The notes under the pieces are model-generated. The model searched no databases, was not told where the DNA came from, and saw only the letters and a list, made by a program, of their open reading frames with translations. Below are positions 53,576 to 62,488 of a stretch of DNA of 64,000 nt, piece after piece. Origin of the DNA: Pseudoalteromonas peptidolytica (GTDB taxonomy: Bacteria > Pseudomonadota > Gammaproteobacteria > Enterobacterales > Alteromonadaceae). A program made the translations under genes and the position numbers. How positions within the stretch are numbered: the stretch's first letter is position 1; each line of letters starts with the position of its first letter. The stretch is taken from positions 16,133 through 80,132 of the forward strand of contig NZ_WEHZ01000026.1 of NCBI RefSeq assembly GCF_012641745.1, given 5' to 3'.

Positions 53576-53971
53576 GTGGCAGGAATTAATGAACTTTCGC
53601 GGTTATTGAAAGAGATCTCACCACAGTTAGATAGCACACCTTATGTTTTTTGCACCGTAGACAAACCTTTGCTCGAGTGTCTAACACTAGACCCTATCGC
53701 CACTTTTGTTGAACACGAAGGGCTAACATTAGTTGTTAAACAATCGGTCGCAGATGCTCATGAACTGGCTTATTCATGTGTGATGAATAAAATCACTTTA
53801 CAAGTCCACTCTAGCCTTGAAGCGGTGGGACTGACCGCAGCATTCTCAAATGCGTTAAAAGAGGTCAATGTTAGCGCAAATGTTTTCGCGGGTTTTTATC
53901 ATGATCACATCTTTGTACCAGCAGATGATGCGAGTAAAGCGATATCTGCGATTCAAAACTTGGCAACCTAA
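53576..53971 (+). CDS. ACT-domain protein (ACT_3-like)
   Basis: A 131-residue cytosolic protein with paired ACT-like domains. It has 'VFCTVDKPLLE', 'PIATFVEHEGLTLVV', 'ITLQVHSSLEAVGLTAAFS' (core 'HSSLEAVGLTAA') and 'FAGFYHDHIFVPADDA', which match the ACT_3/CASTOR-like amino-acid-sensing family. The ligand is unknown. The start is GTG 53576, with AGGAG 6-7 bases upstream. The GrpB gene follows after 8 bases, probably co-transcribed. Confidence 0.85.
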   Translation: MAGINELSRLLKEISPQLDSTPYVFCTVDKPLLECLTLDPIATFVEHEGLTLVVKQSVADAHELAYSCVMNKITLQVHSSLEAVGLTAAFSNALKEVNVSANVFAGFYHDHIFVPADDASKAISAIQNLAT

Positions 53972-53979
53972 GAGTGTGT

Positions 53980-54504
53980 ATGTCAGTCATTGAATTTGTA
54001 CCATACAAGTTAATGCCAGCAAGCTTTAATCCATGGCGCGAAATATTTATTGAAGTCGCTGATGAAGTGATAAAGGAAATTGCACATCCAGAGCTTCGTT
54101 TTTTACACTTTGGCTCAAGCTCGTTTAAAGTAGCAGGTAAAGGGATCATTGATATATCTGTGCTGTATCAGCCCGGTCAATTAACAAAAGCAGCTGCCTA
54201 TCTAACCAAGCTTGGCTTTGAAAATCAGCATAGTGACAAACCATTTCCTCCTACTAGGCCACGTAAGGATATTGCGGTACGGTTTCAAGGTGAACTGTTC
54301 CAAATTCATGCTCATATTATCGAACAGGACAGTGAAGAACATCGCAAGCAGGTGCAATTTAAAGCGTACATGCTTGATAATGTCAAAGCTCGCTCAGAAT
54401 ATGAGGAACAAAAGCGGCAAATCATAACACAAGGTATTGCTCAACAAGATGACTATGGCAAAGCCAAAGCTCCGTTTGTAAAGCGTACATTATCGGCGCT
54501 ATAA
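53980..54504 (+). CDS. GrpB family protein (nucleotidyltransferase-like fold)
   Basis: A 174-residue protein of the GrpB/UPF0157 family: 'FVPYKLMPASFNPWREIF' near the start, the 'HFGSSSFKVAGKGIIDISVLY' region (core 'GKGIIDI', where a GS and paired acidic residues form a nucleotidyltransferase-like site) and 'PRKDIAVRFQ'. The family is sometimes fused to CoaE but its reaction is unknown. ATG 53980 is preferred over GTG 53974. Confidence 0.82.
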   Translation: MSVIEFVPYKLMPASFNPWREIFIEVADEVIKEIAHPELRFLHFGSSSFKVAGKGIIDISVLYQPGQLTKAAAYLTKLGFENQHSDKPFPPTRPRKDIAVRFQGELFQIHAHIIEQDSEEHRKQVQFKAYMLDNVKARSEYEEQKRQIITQGIAQQDDYGKAKAPFVKRTLSAL

Positions 54505-54542
54505 CTTCGGCTTCAGATTTCAATATAATGGCGTCTCATCGG

Positions 54543-54574
54543 AGCGAGTAGCGTTTTTACATACGCTGCTCGCT
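54543..54574. terminator. Hairpin between convergent genes
   Basis: AGCGAGTAGCG pairs with CGCTGCTCGCT (one G-U pair) around a 10-base loop, between the GrpB gene and the convergent 211-residue gene. It suits a bidirectional terminator, but T-tracts are poor. Confidence 0.5.
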
Positions 54575-54588
54575 ACAAGGGTTTGGCA

Positions 54589-55224
54589 TTACAGGTTAAT
54601 GGTTTTAGTCAACTGAAGTGGTTCACCATCAACGTCAAACTCACCGGTTATTTTAAGTACGCCATCTTTTAATCCCCGTAACTTATCTACGCTAAAAGTT
54701 TTACTTTCATAAGGTGCAAAGGTAACGGGCAGCTGCCAAAGTGGCTCATCATTTTTGAATGAGTGAAATGGAATAAAATTAACACGCAATACACCACTTG
54801 ACGCACCTGAATAGGGGCCGTTAAGTGTGATGGTGATATTATCACGAACACTAACTTTCATTTGAACACCATAAAAAGGTATCTTTGGCGTTAGAAGTGG
54901 CTTTTGTTGTGTTAATCCGTTCCAATGAATCACTAAGCTTTTAACGCTTGGTGTTGGCAATTCAATACGGTGCTCACCAAAATCCAGAGTTTCAGAGTAG
55001 TTAGCCATACTTAGTGTCATATGATGATTACTAGGGTTGTTGACGTACAGATAGTGCTTTTCGTCAGAAAAATAGCTTTGGATGTTGATACCACTTAGGG
55101 TAAAGAGCGCATTGTCGCCAAGTGTTGATTGCCATTGCTGCAGTAAGCGATTGAGGGTTTTATGCTCAGTTTCCGTGACTATTCTTGATTTCTGTTTGTT
55201 AAAGATTTCGCGAAGTGGGGTCAT
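54589..55224 (-). CDS. Hypothetical protein downstream of lipoprotein peptidase
   Basis: A 211-residue protein with no recognised family, signal peptide or membrane helix in this frame. The composition suggests beta-sandwich-like domains ('HHMTLSMANYSETLDFGEHRIEL' region and 'VSVRDNITITLNGPYSG'). It starts 8 bases after the stop of the 588-residue peptidase-like lipoprotein, so the two are an operon. It may be the detached C-terminal part of a longer ancestral protein, or a partner. Confidence 0.6.
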   Translation of the reverse strand: MTPLREIFNKQKSRIVTETEHKTLNRLLQQWQSTLGDNALFTLSGINIQSYFSDEKHYLYVNNPSNHHMTLSMANYSETLDFGEHRIELPTPSVKSLVIHWNGLTQQKPLLTPKIPFYGVQMKVSVRDNITITLNGPYSGASSGVLRVNFIPFHSFKNDEPLWQLPVTFAPYESKTFSVDKLRGLKDGVLKITGEFDVDGEPLQLTKTINL

Positions 55225-55232
55225 ACAACCAC

Positions 55233-56999
55233 TTAACTGAGCGCTATATTTCTAAAGGCTCTGCGAAGTAGCGCTGCATCGTTAAAGTGCCAAGGGTTAG
55301 TGGTTTGTTCATTCGTGATCAAGTAGTCATGCGCAGCAAAGTACGGCGTTATTCTATGATTGTTATTTCGGCCAATAAGGCTTATTTTTTGCAAGCTAAG
55401 GTCTGAAACACCAATTTGGATCAACGGTAGCCTAGCCAGTTGCTCATGGTGTTGTGTTTTCATTTTAATAATCAGTGCATCGTCCCGCTTTGAAAGCGTG
55501 AGCGCCACTTGATGATATAGCTTAATATCGTTGCGTAATTGCGGCAGCAGTGCGACGGATTTTGCGGGAAATAACTCTTGATTGCTAGAAACTGTTAACT
55601 TCATCCCTTCTTGAAGTGTAAATTGCAGTAGAGTGTCTTTATTAAAATCAATTTCTTTTGGTTTAACGCGTCCGAGACGCGCATCTAAGCTCTCGATTGT
55701 TAAATCAGCGATTAACGCAAAGCCAATTTCCCCTCGTTTACTCTGCTCTGGTTCTAAGTCGATTAGTGCTGCAACACTATGCTCATCAAGTGAGTTGATT
55801 AAAGGTGTTTTATCGGGGGCGGGAAAATCCATCACGGCATGTGTAGAGGAAAAGTTTGGATGAATATCGAGACGATTAAGTGTTTTGCTTTCGGTATTTC
55901 TGAGCCAATATGTGGCACCGTTTTGCTCCCAAGGCCCATCGACAATATAAAAACTTGGCGTGGCAGAGCGCACAAACGCTGCAAACTGCTGTTCAAGCTG
56001 AGGCCAATCGGGGAAGGTCTGTTTTAAGAGTGCATTGGCAGTTGGCAAGGTGTTTTCAGAGTGAGGATTTGCGTCCATTAATTTGCCGATAAAGCGTTTA
56101 AAATATTGATATCGCTCAGGATCGCTCAATAAAAAATGTACGATAAAGAAGTTGAGCCCGCGTTTGAGCGATGGGTCGTCATTGATGGCTTCAAAAGATG
56201 GCTGGCCATTTTGATAATACTGCTGTAAACCCAAGTGCAGATAATTCATTGGAGCACGGTCAAAAACCATCACAGTTAACTGCTTTTTATTTGGATCATA
56301 TACGTGGCTTGCAATGGCATCAGCCATCCCCTCAGTGATCCAATTGGGTGCCCAAGTTGAGTGACCGTTCAGTGCCATATGAAACGCATGCATAGTTTCA
56401 TGGATCACGATGTAGCGTTGGTGATGCTGGCGATGACTCGGAAAGTTGTACCCTGCACGGTTATAAAACATCGTTTCGCCGCCAGCTGTTTTATGTACGC
56501 CGCGCAAAAAGCCATCGTCCAGCATGGCTTCTTTTGTACGTTGGCGTGAACTGCCATAAACGACAGCGATTCTCTTCTTATCAATCGCGGAGGGTGCCAT
56601 CCCAAACAATTCAACATAATGAGGATAAGACATTTCAAGTAATTCTAAATAAAGTTTTACTTTGTCTTCAGGCAGGTCACTTTTGAGTGCAAAATGTTTA
56701 CTCACCCACCAGTCATATCCCCGCGAGTTAGCTATTTTTCCTTCGCTATAAGTGAGCGGAATTTGTTTACCAACGTGTTGGATATCGATGTGCTTCAGTG
56801 TACTAACTCGGCCATTAACGCTCACTTCAGAGCGCATATCAGCAGGGCTTGGAATAGCGACGATATTGCTTCGCGTAGTTTGGCATCCGCTGAGTAAAGC
56901 AAGTAATGCAATTAAAGGAGCAAATACAAGTTGTTGCTTTTGCAGGAAGAGTATTCGTCTATAAAAGGAAATGGTTGGGAATAAATAAAATAAAGACAT
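55233..56999 (-). CDS. Lipoprotein zinc metallopeptidase-like protein (gluzincin type)
   Basis: A 588-residue precursor with an N-terminal hydrophobic segment ending in a lipobox-like LLSGC, so likely membrane-anchored. The catalytic zinc motif HExxH is visible as 'VIHETMHAFH', followed about 25 residues later by 'ITEGMADAIASH', whose Glu could be the third ligand. The long C-terminal half has no familiar motif. The start is unusual: about 27 residues precede the signal core, and non-ATG starts downstream are possible. It is divergent from the POT transporter gene, which may hint at peptide processing and uptake, but that is inference. Confidence 0.75.
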   Translation of the reverse strand: MSLFYLFPTISFYRRILFLQKQQLVFAPLIALLALLSGCQTTRSNIVAIPSPADMRSEVSVNGRVSTLKHIDIQHVGKQIPLTYSEGKIANSRGYDWWVSKHFALKSDLPEDKVKLYLELLEMSYPHYVELFGMAPSAIDKKRIAVVYGSSRQRTKEAMLDDGFLRGVHKTAGGETMFYNRAGYNFPSHRQHHQRYIVIHETMHAFHMALNGHSTWAPNWITEGMADAIASHVYDPNKKQLTVMVFDRAPMNYLHLGLQQYYQNGQPSFEAINDDPSLKRGLNFFIVHFLLSDPERYQYFKRFIGKLMDANPHSENTLPTANALLKQTFPDWPQLEQQFAAFVRSATPSFYIVDGPWEQNGATYWLRNTESKTLNRLDIHPNFSSTHAVMDFPAPDKTPLINSLDEHSVAALIDLEPEQSKRGEIGFALIADLTIESLDARLGRVKPKEIDFNKDTLLQFTLQEGMKLTVSSNQELFPAKSVALLPQLRNDIKLYHQVALTLSKRDDALIIKMKTQHHEQLARLPLIQIGVSDLSLQKISLIGRNNNHRITPYFAAHDYLITNEQTTNPWHFNDAALLRRAFRNIALS

Positions 57000-57073
57000 G
57001 ATACTTTGCTCTCGTTATTATTTGTGTATATTGTATGCAATATAAAATAACAAAGATAACAGGTATTGTCATT

Positions 57074-58819
57074 ATGCAAAATCAGCAGCAGTGGTGTGAG
57101 CCAGATCTCAATGAGACAAATCGGTCAACTTCGTCTTCTGGGTTTGGCCGCACGTTTTACATTGCGAATATCATGGAAATATTTGAACGGCTAGCTTGGT
57201 ATGGCTTTTTCGCTGTGTCATCAATTTATATGACAACCCCAAAATCACAAGGTGGTATTGGCTTTACTGATATAGAGCGTGGCGCAGTGCAGGGAATTAT
57301 TCCCTTCTTTTTATATCTTTTGCCTGTTGTAACTGGTGCGCTGGGAGATCGCGTCGGGTATAAAAAGATGTTCTTTTTTGCATTTTTGGTAATGACACCA
57401 AGTTATTATTTACTGGGACAGGCACAGAGTTTTTGGCCATTTTTTGCAGCGCTGAGTTTTGTTGCGCTGGGGGCTGCTTGCTTTAAGCCTGTGGTTGTTG
57501 GCACCGTCAGCCACAGTACAAACGATGGTAATCGTGGTCTGGGCTTTGGGATTTTTTATACCATGGTGAATATTGGTGGGTTTTTAGGTCCTTTGGTTGC
57601 TGGGTATATGCGCGCCATTAGCTGGGATGCGGTATTTATGATGTCGGCGATTTGGATTGCCATAAACTTTATCCCCTTGATGTTATTTTACAAAGACCCG
57701 CAAACATTACCTAAAACCAAGCAATCTCCTACTCAAGTATTAAAAACGGCACAGTCGGTGCTGGGTAATACCCGTTTAGCACTTGCGCTGTTTGTCGCAC
57801 TGGCGCTATTGATGTCGGCAGGCGTTGGGTTTTCTGACTACAGTCAGGCGTTTACTTGGATTGCAATCTGGTTAGTAGCTAACTGGGTGTGGGACAGAAT
57901 GCTTATAAATCGAGCGTCGACTAAAGCATGGTGGCAACAACCGATGAAGGTGAGCAACCTGCCGTTTGCGTTATATTTGCTGATCCTTGCAGGCTTTTGG
58001 ACTGTTTATAATCAGCTGTTTTATACTTTACCTGTGTATATCCGTGATTATGCAGATACCCGAGATATATTGGCGTGGTTTGGCGATTCTGGCGTCGCGT
58101 TTTTAGCGCATGTTGATATTGATAAGTTAACTGCTGCTATTTTTACGCTGTTCAATGAGCTTAAGGAAAGTGGCACGGTATCCATTGAAACCATTAGGCT
58201 GGAATGGGTTCACCTCAAAGTGAATGTCCCCCATGAGCAAATACAGTTGATACTACAAACGCTAAATGCGCTTCATGATAATGGACAGGCTCTTTCACAG
58301 CACCAAGCGCAAGCCCTTGCTAAGCAAATCGTACAATATCGTCAAATCAATCCTGAGTATCTCATCAACTTAGACTTTGCAGCGATCGTGGTCGCACAAA
58401 TTTTGGTGAGTTTTGTCTGTCAGCGATTTAGACCATTTTATGTGTTAGTCACAGGCTTACTGGTGATGGCGGTTGCGTTTATCGCATTACTTAGCGATAG
58501 CGACTGGTTAAGCGGTCAGCTCATTGTCACTGTCATATTACTTATCGCGCTGGGTGAAATGCTTGCCTCTCCTAAAAGCCAAGAGTATGTCGCGAGTATC
58601 GCGCCTCAATCTCAAGCTGCGTTGTATATGGGATATTACTTTGTTTCTATGGCGCTGGGTTTCTTATTTGCTGGATTTTTATCTGGTTGGAGCTATAAAG
58701 TGTTAGTACAAGAAATGGCGGCACCTGAGTTAATGTGGGGACTATTTGCCGCTATCGCGTATATCACTGCCATTGCATTATTCTGGTTCAACAAAGTGAT
58801 AATAGACAGAAAAACATAG
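57074..58819 (+). CDS. POT/PTR-family peptide transporter with large inserted region
   Basis: About 581 residues of a proton-coupled oligopeptide transporter in the inner membrane. The POT signature ExxER occurs in 'IMEIFERLAWYGFFAVSSIY', and 'GALGDRVGYKKMF' and 'FGIFYTMVNIGGFLGPLVAGY' follow. Between the 'FWTVYNQLFYTLPVYIRDYAD' helix and the helix 'FAAIVVAQILVSFVCQRF' lies a hydrophilic insert of about 100 residues not found in typical 480-500-residue POT proteins. ATG 57074 is my choice; ATG 57035 is also in frame. It is followed by the amidohydrolase gene. Confidence 0.85.
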   Translation: MQNQQQWCEPDLNETNRSTSSSGFGRTFYIANIMEIFERLAWYGFFAVSSIYMTTPKSQGGIGFTDIERGAVQGIIPFFLYLLPVVTGALGDRVGYKKMFFFAFLVMTPSYYLLGQAQSFWPFFAALSFVALGAACFKPVVVGTVSHSTNDGNRGLGFGIFYTMVNIGGFLGPLVAGYMRAISWDAVFMMSAIWIAINFIPLMLFYKDPQTLPKTKQSPTQVLKTAQSVLGNTRLALALFVALALLMSAGVGFSDYSQAFTWIAIWLVANWVWDRMLINRASTKAWWQQPMKVSNLPFALYLLILAGFWTVYNQLFYTLPVYIRDYADTRDILAWFGDSGVAFLAHVDIDKLTAAIFTLFNELKESGTVSIETIRLEWVHLKVNVPHEQIQLILQTLNALHDNGQALSQHQAQALAKQIVQYRQINPEYLINLDFAAIVVAQILVSFVCQRFRPFYVLVTGLLVMAVAFIALLSDSDWLSGQLIVTVILLIALGEMLASPKSQEYVASIAPQSQAALYMGYYFVSMALGFLFAGFLSGWSYKVLVQEMAAPELMWGLFAAIAYITAIALFWFNKVIIDRKT

Positions 58820-58909
58820 CACTGTTGAAATGGGAACAGTTATTGGTCGCGATCGGTTTGTTTGCAAGCCATATTCTTTCTAAACTCAAGCAAAAAATGA
58901 GGAAGTAAG

Positions 58910-60175
58910 ATGAATAAAAAAATATGGATGAGCACAGTGCTTTTTGTTTCCAGCAGTGTGTATGCGCAAACGTATGTTTTACACGCTGATTCTGCGATTG
59001 ATGTGGTGTCAGGCAAGCTTATCTCACCTGCCACTGTGGTCGTTGAAGACAATAAAATTACCTCAGTCGGAAAGTCAAATCGTAAAGCCTATCCAAAGGG
59101 TGTAGAGGTGATAGACCTAAGCGGTCACACATTATTACCCGGTCTATTTGATATGCATGTCCACTTGACTTCAGACGCTCACGTTCATGGCTACAAAAGG
59201 TTGCAACGCACCGCTTCTCGAGCAGCGATCACCGGTGTTAGAAACGCCAAGCGTACACTGGATGCGGGCTTTACTTCTGTTCGTAACCTCGGTGCTGCTG
59301 GCTATGCTGACATCGCGCTGCGAGATGCCATTATTGATGGTGACGTACCAGGCCCGCGTGTAAATGCAGCAGGCCCTTCTCTTGGGATCACCGGCGGTCA
59401 TTGTGACAACAGCCTTTTAACCCATGAGCATAAAGTCTTTTCAGAAGGGGTTGCAGATGGTCCTTGGGCGGTAAGGCAAAAAGTACGTGAAAATATTAAA
59501 TATGGTGCTAACTTAATCAAGTTCTGTGCAACGGGTGGGGTATTGTCTAAAGGCACTAAAGTGGGAGCTCAGCAATATTCTCAAGAGGAAATGACGGCGA
59601 TAGTAACCGAAGCGCACCTACGCGGCTTAACGGTTGCAGCCCACGCGCATGGTACTGACGGTATCAAGTCCGCAATTAAAGCGGGTGTGAACTCGGTTGA
59701 ACATGTCAGTTTTGTTGATGATGAAGCCATTCAGCTGGCCAAAGATAAAGGCACGTACTTCTCTATGGACATTTACAATACTGAATATATTCTAGGCGAG
59801 GGCGAAAAAGCGGGAATTTTAGCAGAGAGCTTAGATAAAGAACGTAAAGTTGGGGCTACTCAGCGTGCCAGTTTCACAAAAGCGGTAAAAGCGGGCGTGA
59901 ATATGGTGTTTGGCTCTGATGCTGGGGTTTATCCTCACGGCGACAATGGCAAGCAGTTTAGCCGTATGGTGAAATTTGGCATGACTGAACTACAGGCTTT
60001 GCAGGCCGCTACCATTAACTCCGCGACGTTACTCAAGCAAAACACACAATTAGGCTCGCTTGAGGCGGGGAAACTTGCTGATATTATTGCGGTTAAAGGC
60101 AATCCGCTTAAAGACATTGGTGTGATGGAAAATGTCACTTTTGTTATGAAAGACGGCAAAGTAGAGAAGCGGTAA
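58910..60175 (+). CDS. Secreted metal-dependent amidohydrolase (Xaa-Pro/imidazolonepropionase-like)
   Basis: A 421-residue precursor with a signal peptide (cut near VYAQT). Metal and catalytic residues of the amidohydrolase barrel are visible: HxH in 'LFDMHVHL', the carboxylated-lysine region 'LIKFCATGG', His in 'VAAHAHG' and 'VEHVSF', and Asp in 'FGSDAGV'. It resembles the periplasmic prolidase/carboxypeptidase-like group that cleaves dipeptides or N-acyl amino acids. Location next to a POT transporter and a peptidase fits peptide use. GAGGAAG precedes ATG 58910. Confidence 0.87.
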   Translation: MNKKIWMSTVLFVSSSVYAQTYVLHADSAIDVVSGKLISPATVVVEDNKITSVGKSNRKAYPKGVEVIDLSGHTLLPGLFDMHVHLTSDAHVHGYKRLQRTASRAAITGVRNAKRTLDAGFTSVRNLGAAGYADIALRDAIIDGDVPGPRVNAAGPSLGITGGHCDNSLLTHEHKVFSEGVADGPWAVRQKVRENIKYGANLIKFCATGGVLSKGTKVGAQQYSQEEMTAIVTEAHLRGLTVAAHAHGTDGIKSAIKAGVNSVEHVSFVDDEAIQLAKDKGTYFSMDIYNTEYILGEGEKAGILAESLDKERKVGATQRASFTKAVKAGVNMVFGSDAGVYPHGDNGKQFSRMVKFGMTELQALQAATINSATLLKQNTQLGSLEAGKLADIIAVKGNPLKDIGVMENVTFVMKDGKVEKR

Positions 60176-60242
60176 TAAAGCAGCCCAAGGCCGGTTTCGC
60201 ATTCGTCAAACACCTTTTACCGACATTAATGTCTCTTCTAAA

Positions 60243-60263
60243 CAGGCTACAAAAGGTAGCCTG
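60243..60263 (-). terminator. Hairpin between convergent amidohydrolase and GH18 genes
   Basis: CAGGCTAC pairs with GTAGCCTG around AAAAG. On the minus strand TTTAG follows, so it most likely ends the GH18 gene and perhaps also the amidohydrolase gene. Confidence 0.5.
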
Positions 60264-60286
60264 CTATCTGTTTCACTGGCGTACAT

Positions 60287-61129
60287 TTATCTATTCAGTG
60301 CTTCTGAAATGGTGTTGATCCAATCACCGTTTTGGTCGCTGGAGAATTGCCAATTCATAACGCCACCCAGTTTAGCAATGTTTTGAATAGGCATAATCAC
60401 CTCGTTAACTATGGTTCTTGCTGGCATGTATCCGGAGCCTGCGTCGCGCATGGTAACGGGGAATCCTAACACTATCTTTTCAGGTGACATATTCGGCAAC
60501 TTAATATAGTTAAGATATGAGTTAACTATTTGGTCTGGGTTGGCGCTCCAAGGTGGGTTGTTATAAAACTGCACATTTAACCAATCTATATCTTGCCCTA
60601 CCTGTTCTGCTACCTCAATATATCCTGCCATAGCACCTCCTTGCTCCAGATAAGGAGGCTGAGGTGCATGGGTTATAAGAAAGTCTGGGCTTGGTAGTTG
60701 CCTTCTGAGTTCCTGAGTTAAGGCAATCAAAAACTGTGCGCCGTCGTATCCAGCCTTGCCGATGAATGCCGCACTGTCTTCGTAATCAATGTCAACACCA
60801 TCGAGATGGTTGTCTTTTACAAATTTTGCGAGCGCTCTAGCTAACTGTGCTGTATCTGTGGATTGTAGACGATAAGTATTATAATCCATGTCTCCACCAC
60901 CAAAAGAGATAAGCACTTTCTGCCCTTTTTGCTGCATAGCCTTGATTGCCTCAACGGTTGCGTTGGTGAAGCTGGAGTGAGTGGCTGCGACCGCACCATT
61001 CAGTATTAAAGTAAACGGACTGTCACTTGTTGCAGACAAAAATGCGAGGTTAACCACGTCATAGGGCAGATCGCTGGCATTAATAAGCGGGATAGCGCCT
61101 GAATTGTAGTATGTAATCGTTTTTGACAT
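60287..61129 (-). CDS. GH18 family protein (chitinase-like), no signal peptide
   Basis: A 280-residue glycoside hydrolase family 18 barrel. The catalytic motif DxxDxDxE is intact as 'DGVDIDYE' at 110-117, with Glu117 as acid/base. The strand 'VLISFGGG' and the 'LNVQFYNN' and 'MNWQFSSDQ' segments line the site. It would cleave beta-1,4-GlcNAc bonds in chitin or a related glycan. No signal peptide or chitin-binding domain is present, so it is either cytosolic or exported by another route. It is transcribed alone or with the gene upstream at 61235-62260. Confidence 0.88.
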   Translation of the reverse strand: MSKTITYYNSGAIPLINASDLPYDVVNLAFLSATSDSPFTLILNGAVAATHSSFTNATVEAIKAMQQKGQKVLISFGGGDMDYNTYRLQSTDTAQLARALAKFVKDNHLDGVDIDYEDSAAFIGKAGYDGAQFLIALTQELRRQLPSPDFLITHAPQPPYLEQGGAMAGYIEVAEQVGQDIDWLNVQFYNNPPWSANPDQIVNSYLNYIKLPNMSPEKIVLGFPVTMRDAGSGYMPARTIVNEVIMPIQNIAKLGGVMNWQFSSDQNGDWINTISEALNR

Positions 61130-61234
61130 GCTAGTTCCTTTTATGAAAAGACAATCGACTATTACAAATTAGCTAAGTTTTCCGATATATGAAATTACAG
61201 GGGATTACAATAAATAGCCGGTTTGCTAAATAGT

Positions 61235-62260
61235 TCATAAGTGTAGATTAAATATAGAAGTGCTTGGCCAGTGGCTAAATAGGCTCAGGTAACCCTGCCT
61301 GTCTAGTTTGAGAATGACTTCACCACGTTGTGAATTGAATGAATAATGACGGGATAACCCAGACTGAGACATATAGCAGGCGTTGCAGCTGGTACTACGT
61401 AATGTAGTTTGCAGTGCGTCAAGGCAAGCACTAGCATCTTTTACCACGTCCTCAGAGTTAAGATCTATATTCAGGACAATACTAAGTAGTCCTGACGTGA
61501 AGCCACTAAACCCAAGGTTATTTCCATCTTGATACCAGCTTTTTATCATTTGTTGCAGGGTAATCACGTCTAGTTCGTAATTGGCAATTGGGTGGTTTAA
61601 GTTACTATTTACGATAGGTGCCAGTGTCTCAATGAGATGATCCGGTGAGGTGAGCGTTTTTGATTGGCTGTTTTCCCATACTAAATAAAGACAAAAATAG
61701 CGGGCAAAATCACCCAGGTTTTGTGCTTTTTGCGTCGCCCAATGATAAGCTGTAGTCACTGTTTCTTCAGACAATGTAAATGCCTGTTCACAATAACAAA
61801 TAACATTATATAAGGTCAGCTTTTCATCAAATGATGCGCCCGAATTTATTGCTGGATAGTCTAAGTTATAACGGTGATAAAAACGCGCTATTTTATTTAA
61901 AGCGTTGCTATCAACTAGGTGGTATTTAGTCAATATCTCCGAGAGAATAATGCGCTCTTTCTCTGAATTGTGGCTATTTAAAACAGCTAGTGTCCTGAGG
62001 TCTTGGTTATGCAACTCAAACAGTTTTCCAGTGCCCACCGATAAATGAAGTTGGTGTAAATAAAGTAAAGTAGATCCCATTAATTTTAGGCATAACATTT
62101 CAATAAATTGTTCTTCTGAGTTGCACTTCACGATTTGTTTTGGTTTTATGAGTGCTTCGGTGCAGGGCATACCCTGGTGAATAAGCTGAAGCAATGTCTG
62201 TATCTTATCTGAAAATTGTTGCGGTTGTGATATTTCAGTCTTGTCAATTATGAGCGCCAT
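61235..62260 (-). CDS. Hypothetical protein
   Basis: A 341-residue, mostly helical soluble protein I do not recognise. It has no signal peptide or membrane segment, and carries Cys residues in a 'SCNACYMS' stretch (CxxC) near residue 295. It lies about 105 bases upstream of the GH18 gene on the same strand and 228 bases downstream of the PsiD-like decarboxylase gene, with two hairpins in that latter gap. No role can be assigned. Confidence 0.6.
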   Translation of the reverse strand: MALIIDKTEISQPQQFSDKIQTLLQLIHQGMPCTEALIKPKQIVKCNSEEQFIEMLCLKLMGSTLLYLHQLHLSVGTGKLFELHNQDLRTLAVLNSHNSEKERIILSEILTKYHLVDSNALNKIARFYHRYNLDYPAINSGASFDEKLTLYNVICYCEQAFTLSEETVTTAYHWATQKAQNLGDFARYFCLYLVWENSQSKTLTSPDHLIETLAPIVNSNLNHPIANYELDVITLQQMIKSWYQDGNNLGFSGFTSGLLSIVLNIDLNSEDVVKDASACLDALQTTLRSTSCNACYMSQSGLSRHYSFNSQRGEVILKLDRQGYLSLFSHWPSTSIFNLHL

Positions 62261-62371
62261 GACTCTTCCTTAGTTGGTGTTAGGTGTGCCAGTTTTTATT
62301 TGACGTGCGATCAAGATGACATGGCATTCAATACAATGAAGTGATTGAGTATCCAAAAGAGGTAATTGAGC

Positions 62372-62403
62372 GATTAAAGAGGTGCTAATGCGCCTCTTTA
62401 ATC
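62372..62403. terminator. Strong hairpin downstream of the PsiD-like gene
   Basis: GATTAAAGAGG pairs perfectly with CCTCTTTAATC (11 bp) around a 10-base loop. It has AT-rich outer arms and may end the decarboxylase transcript on the minus strand. Confidence 0.55.
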
Positions 62404-62436
62404 TGGCGTATCACCATAGAATACAGCAAGCTCACG

Positions 62437-62460
62437 TTAGCTCCTCCACAGAGGAGCTAA
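62437..62460. terminator. Second hairpin downstream of the PsiD-like gene
   Basis: TTAGCTCCTC pairs perfectly with GAGGAGCTAA around a CACA loop, 30 bases past the decarboxylase stop on the minus strand. No T-tract follows. The stem contains GAGGAG. Confidence 0.45.
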
Positions 62461-62488
62461 ATAGTGCTTTGTAGCACAGTGATAAAGC

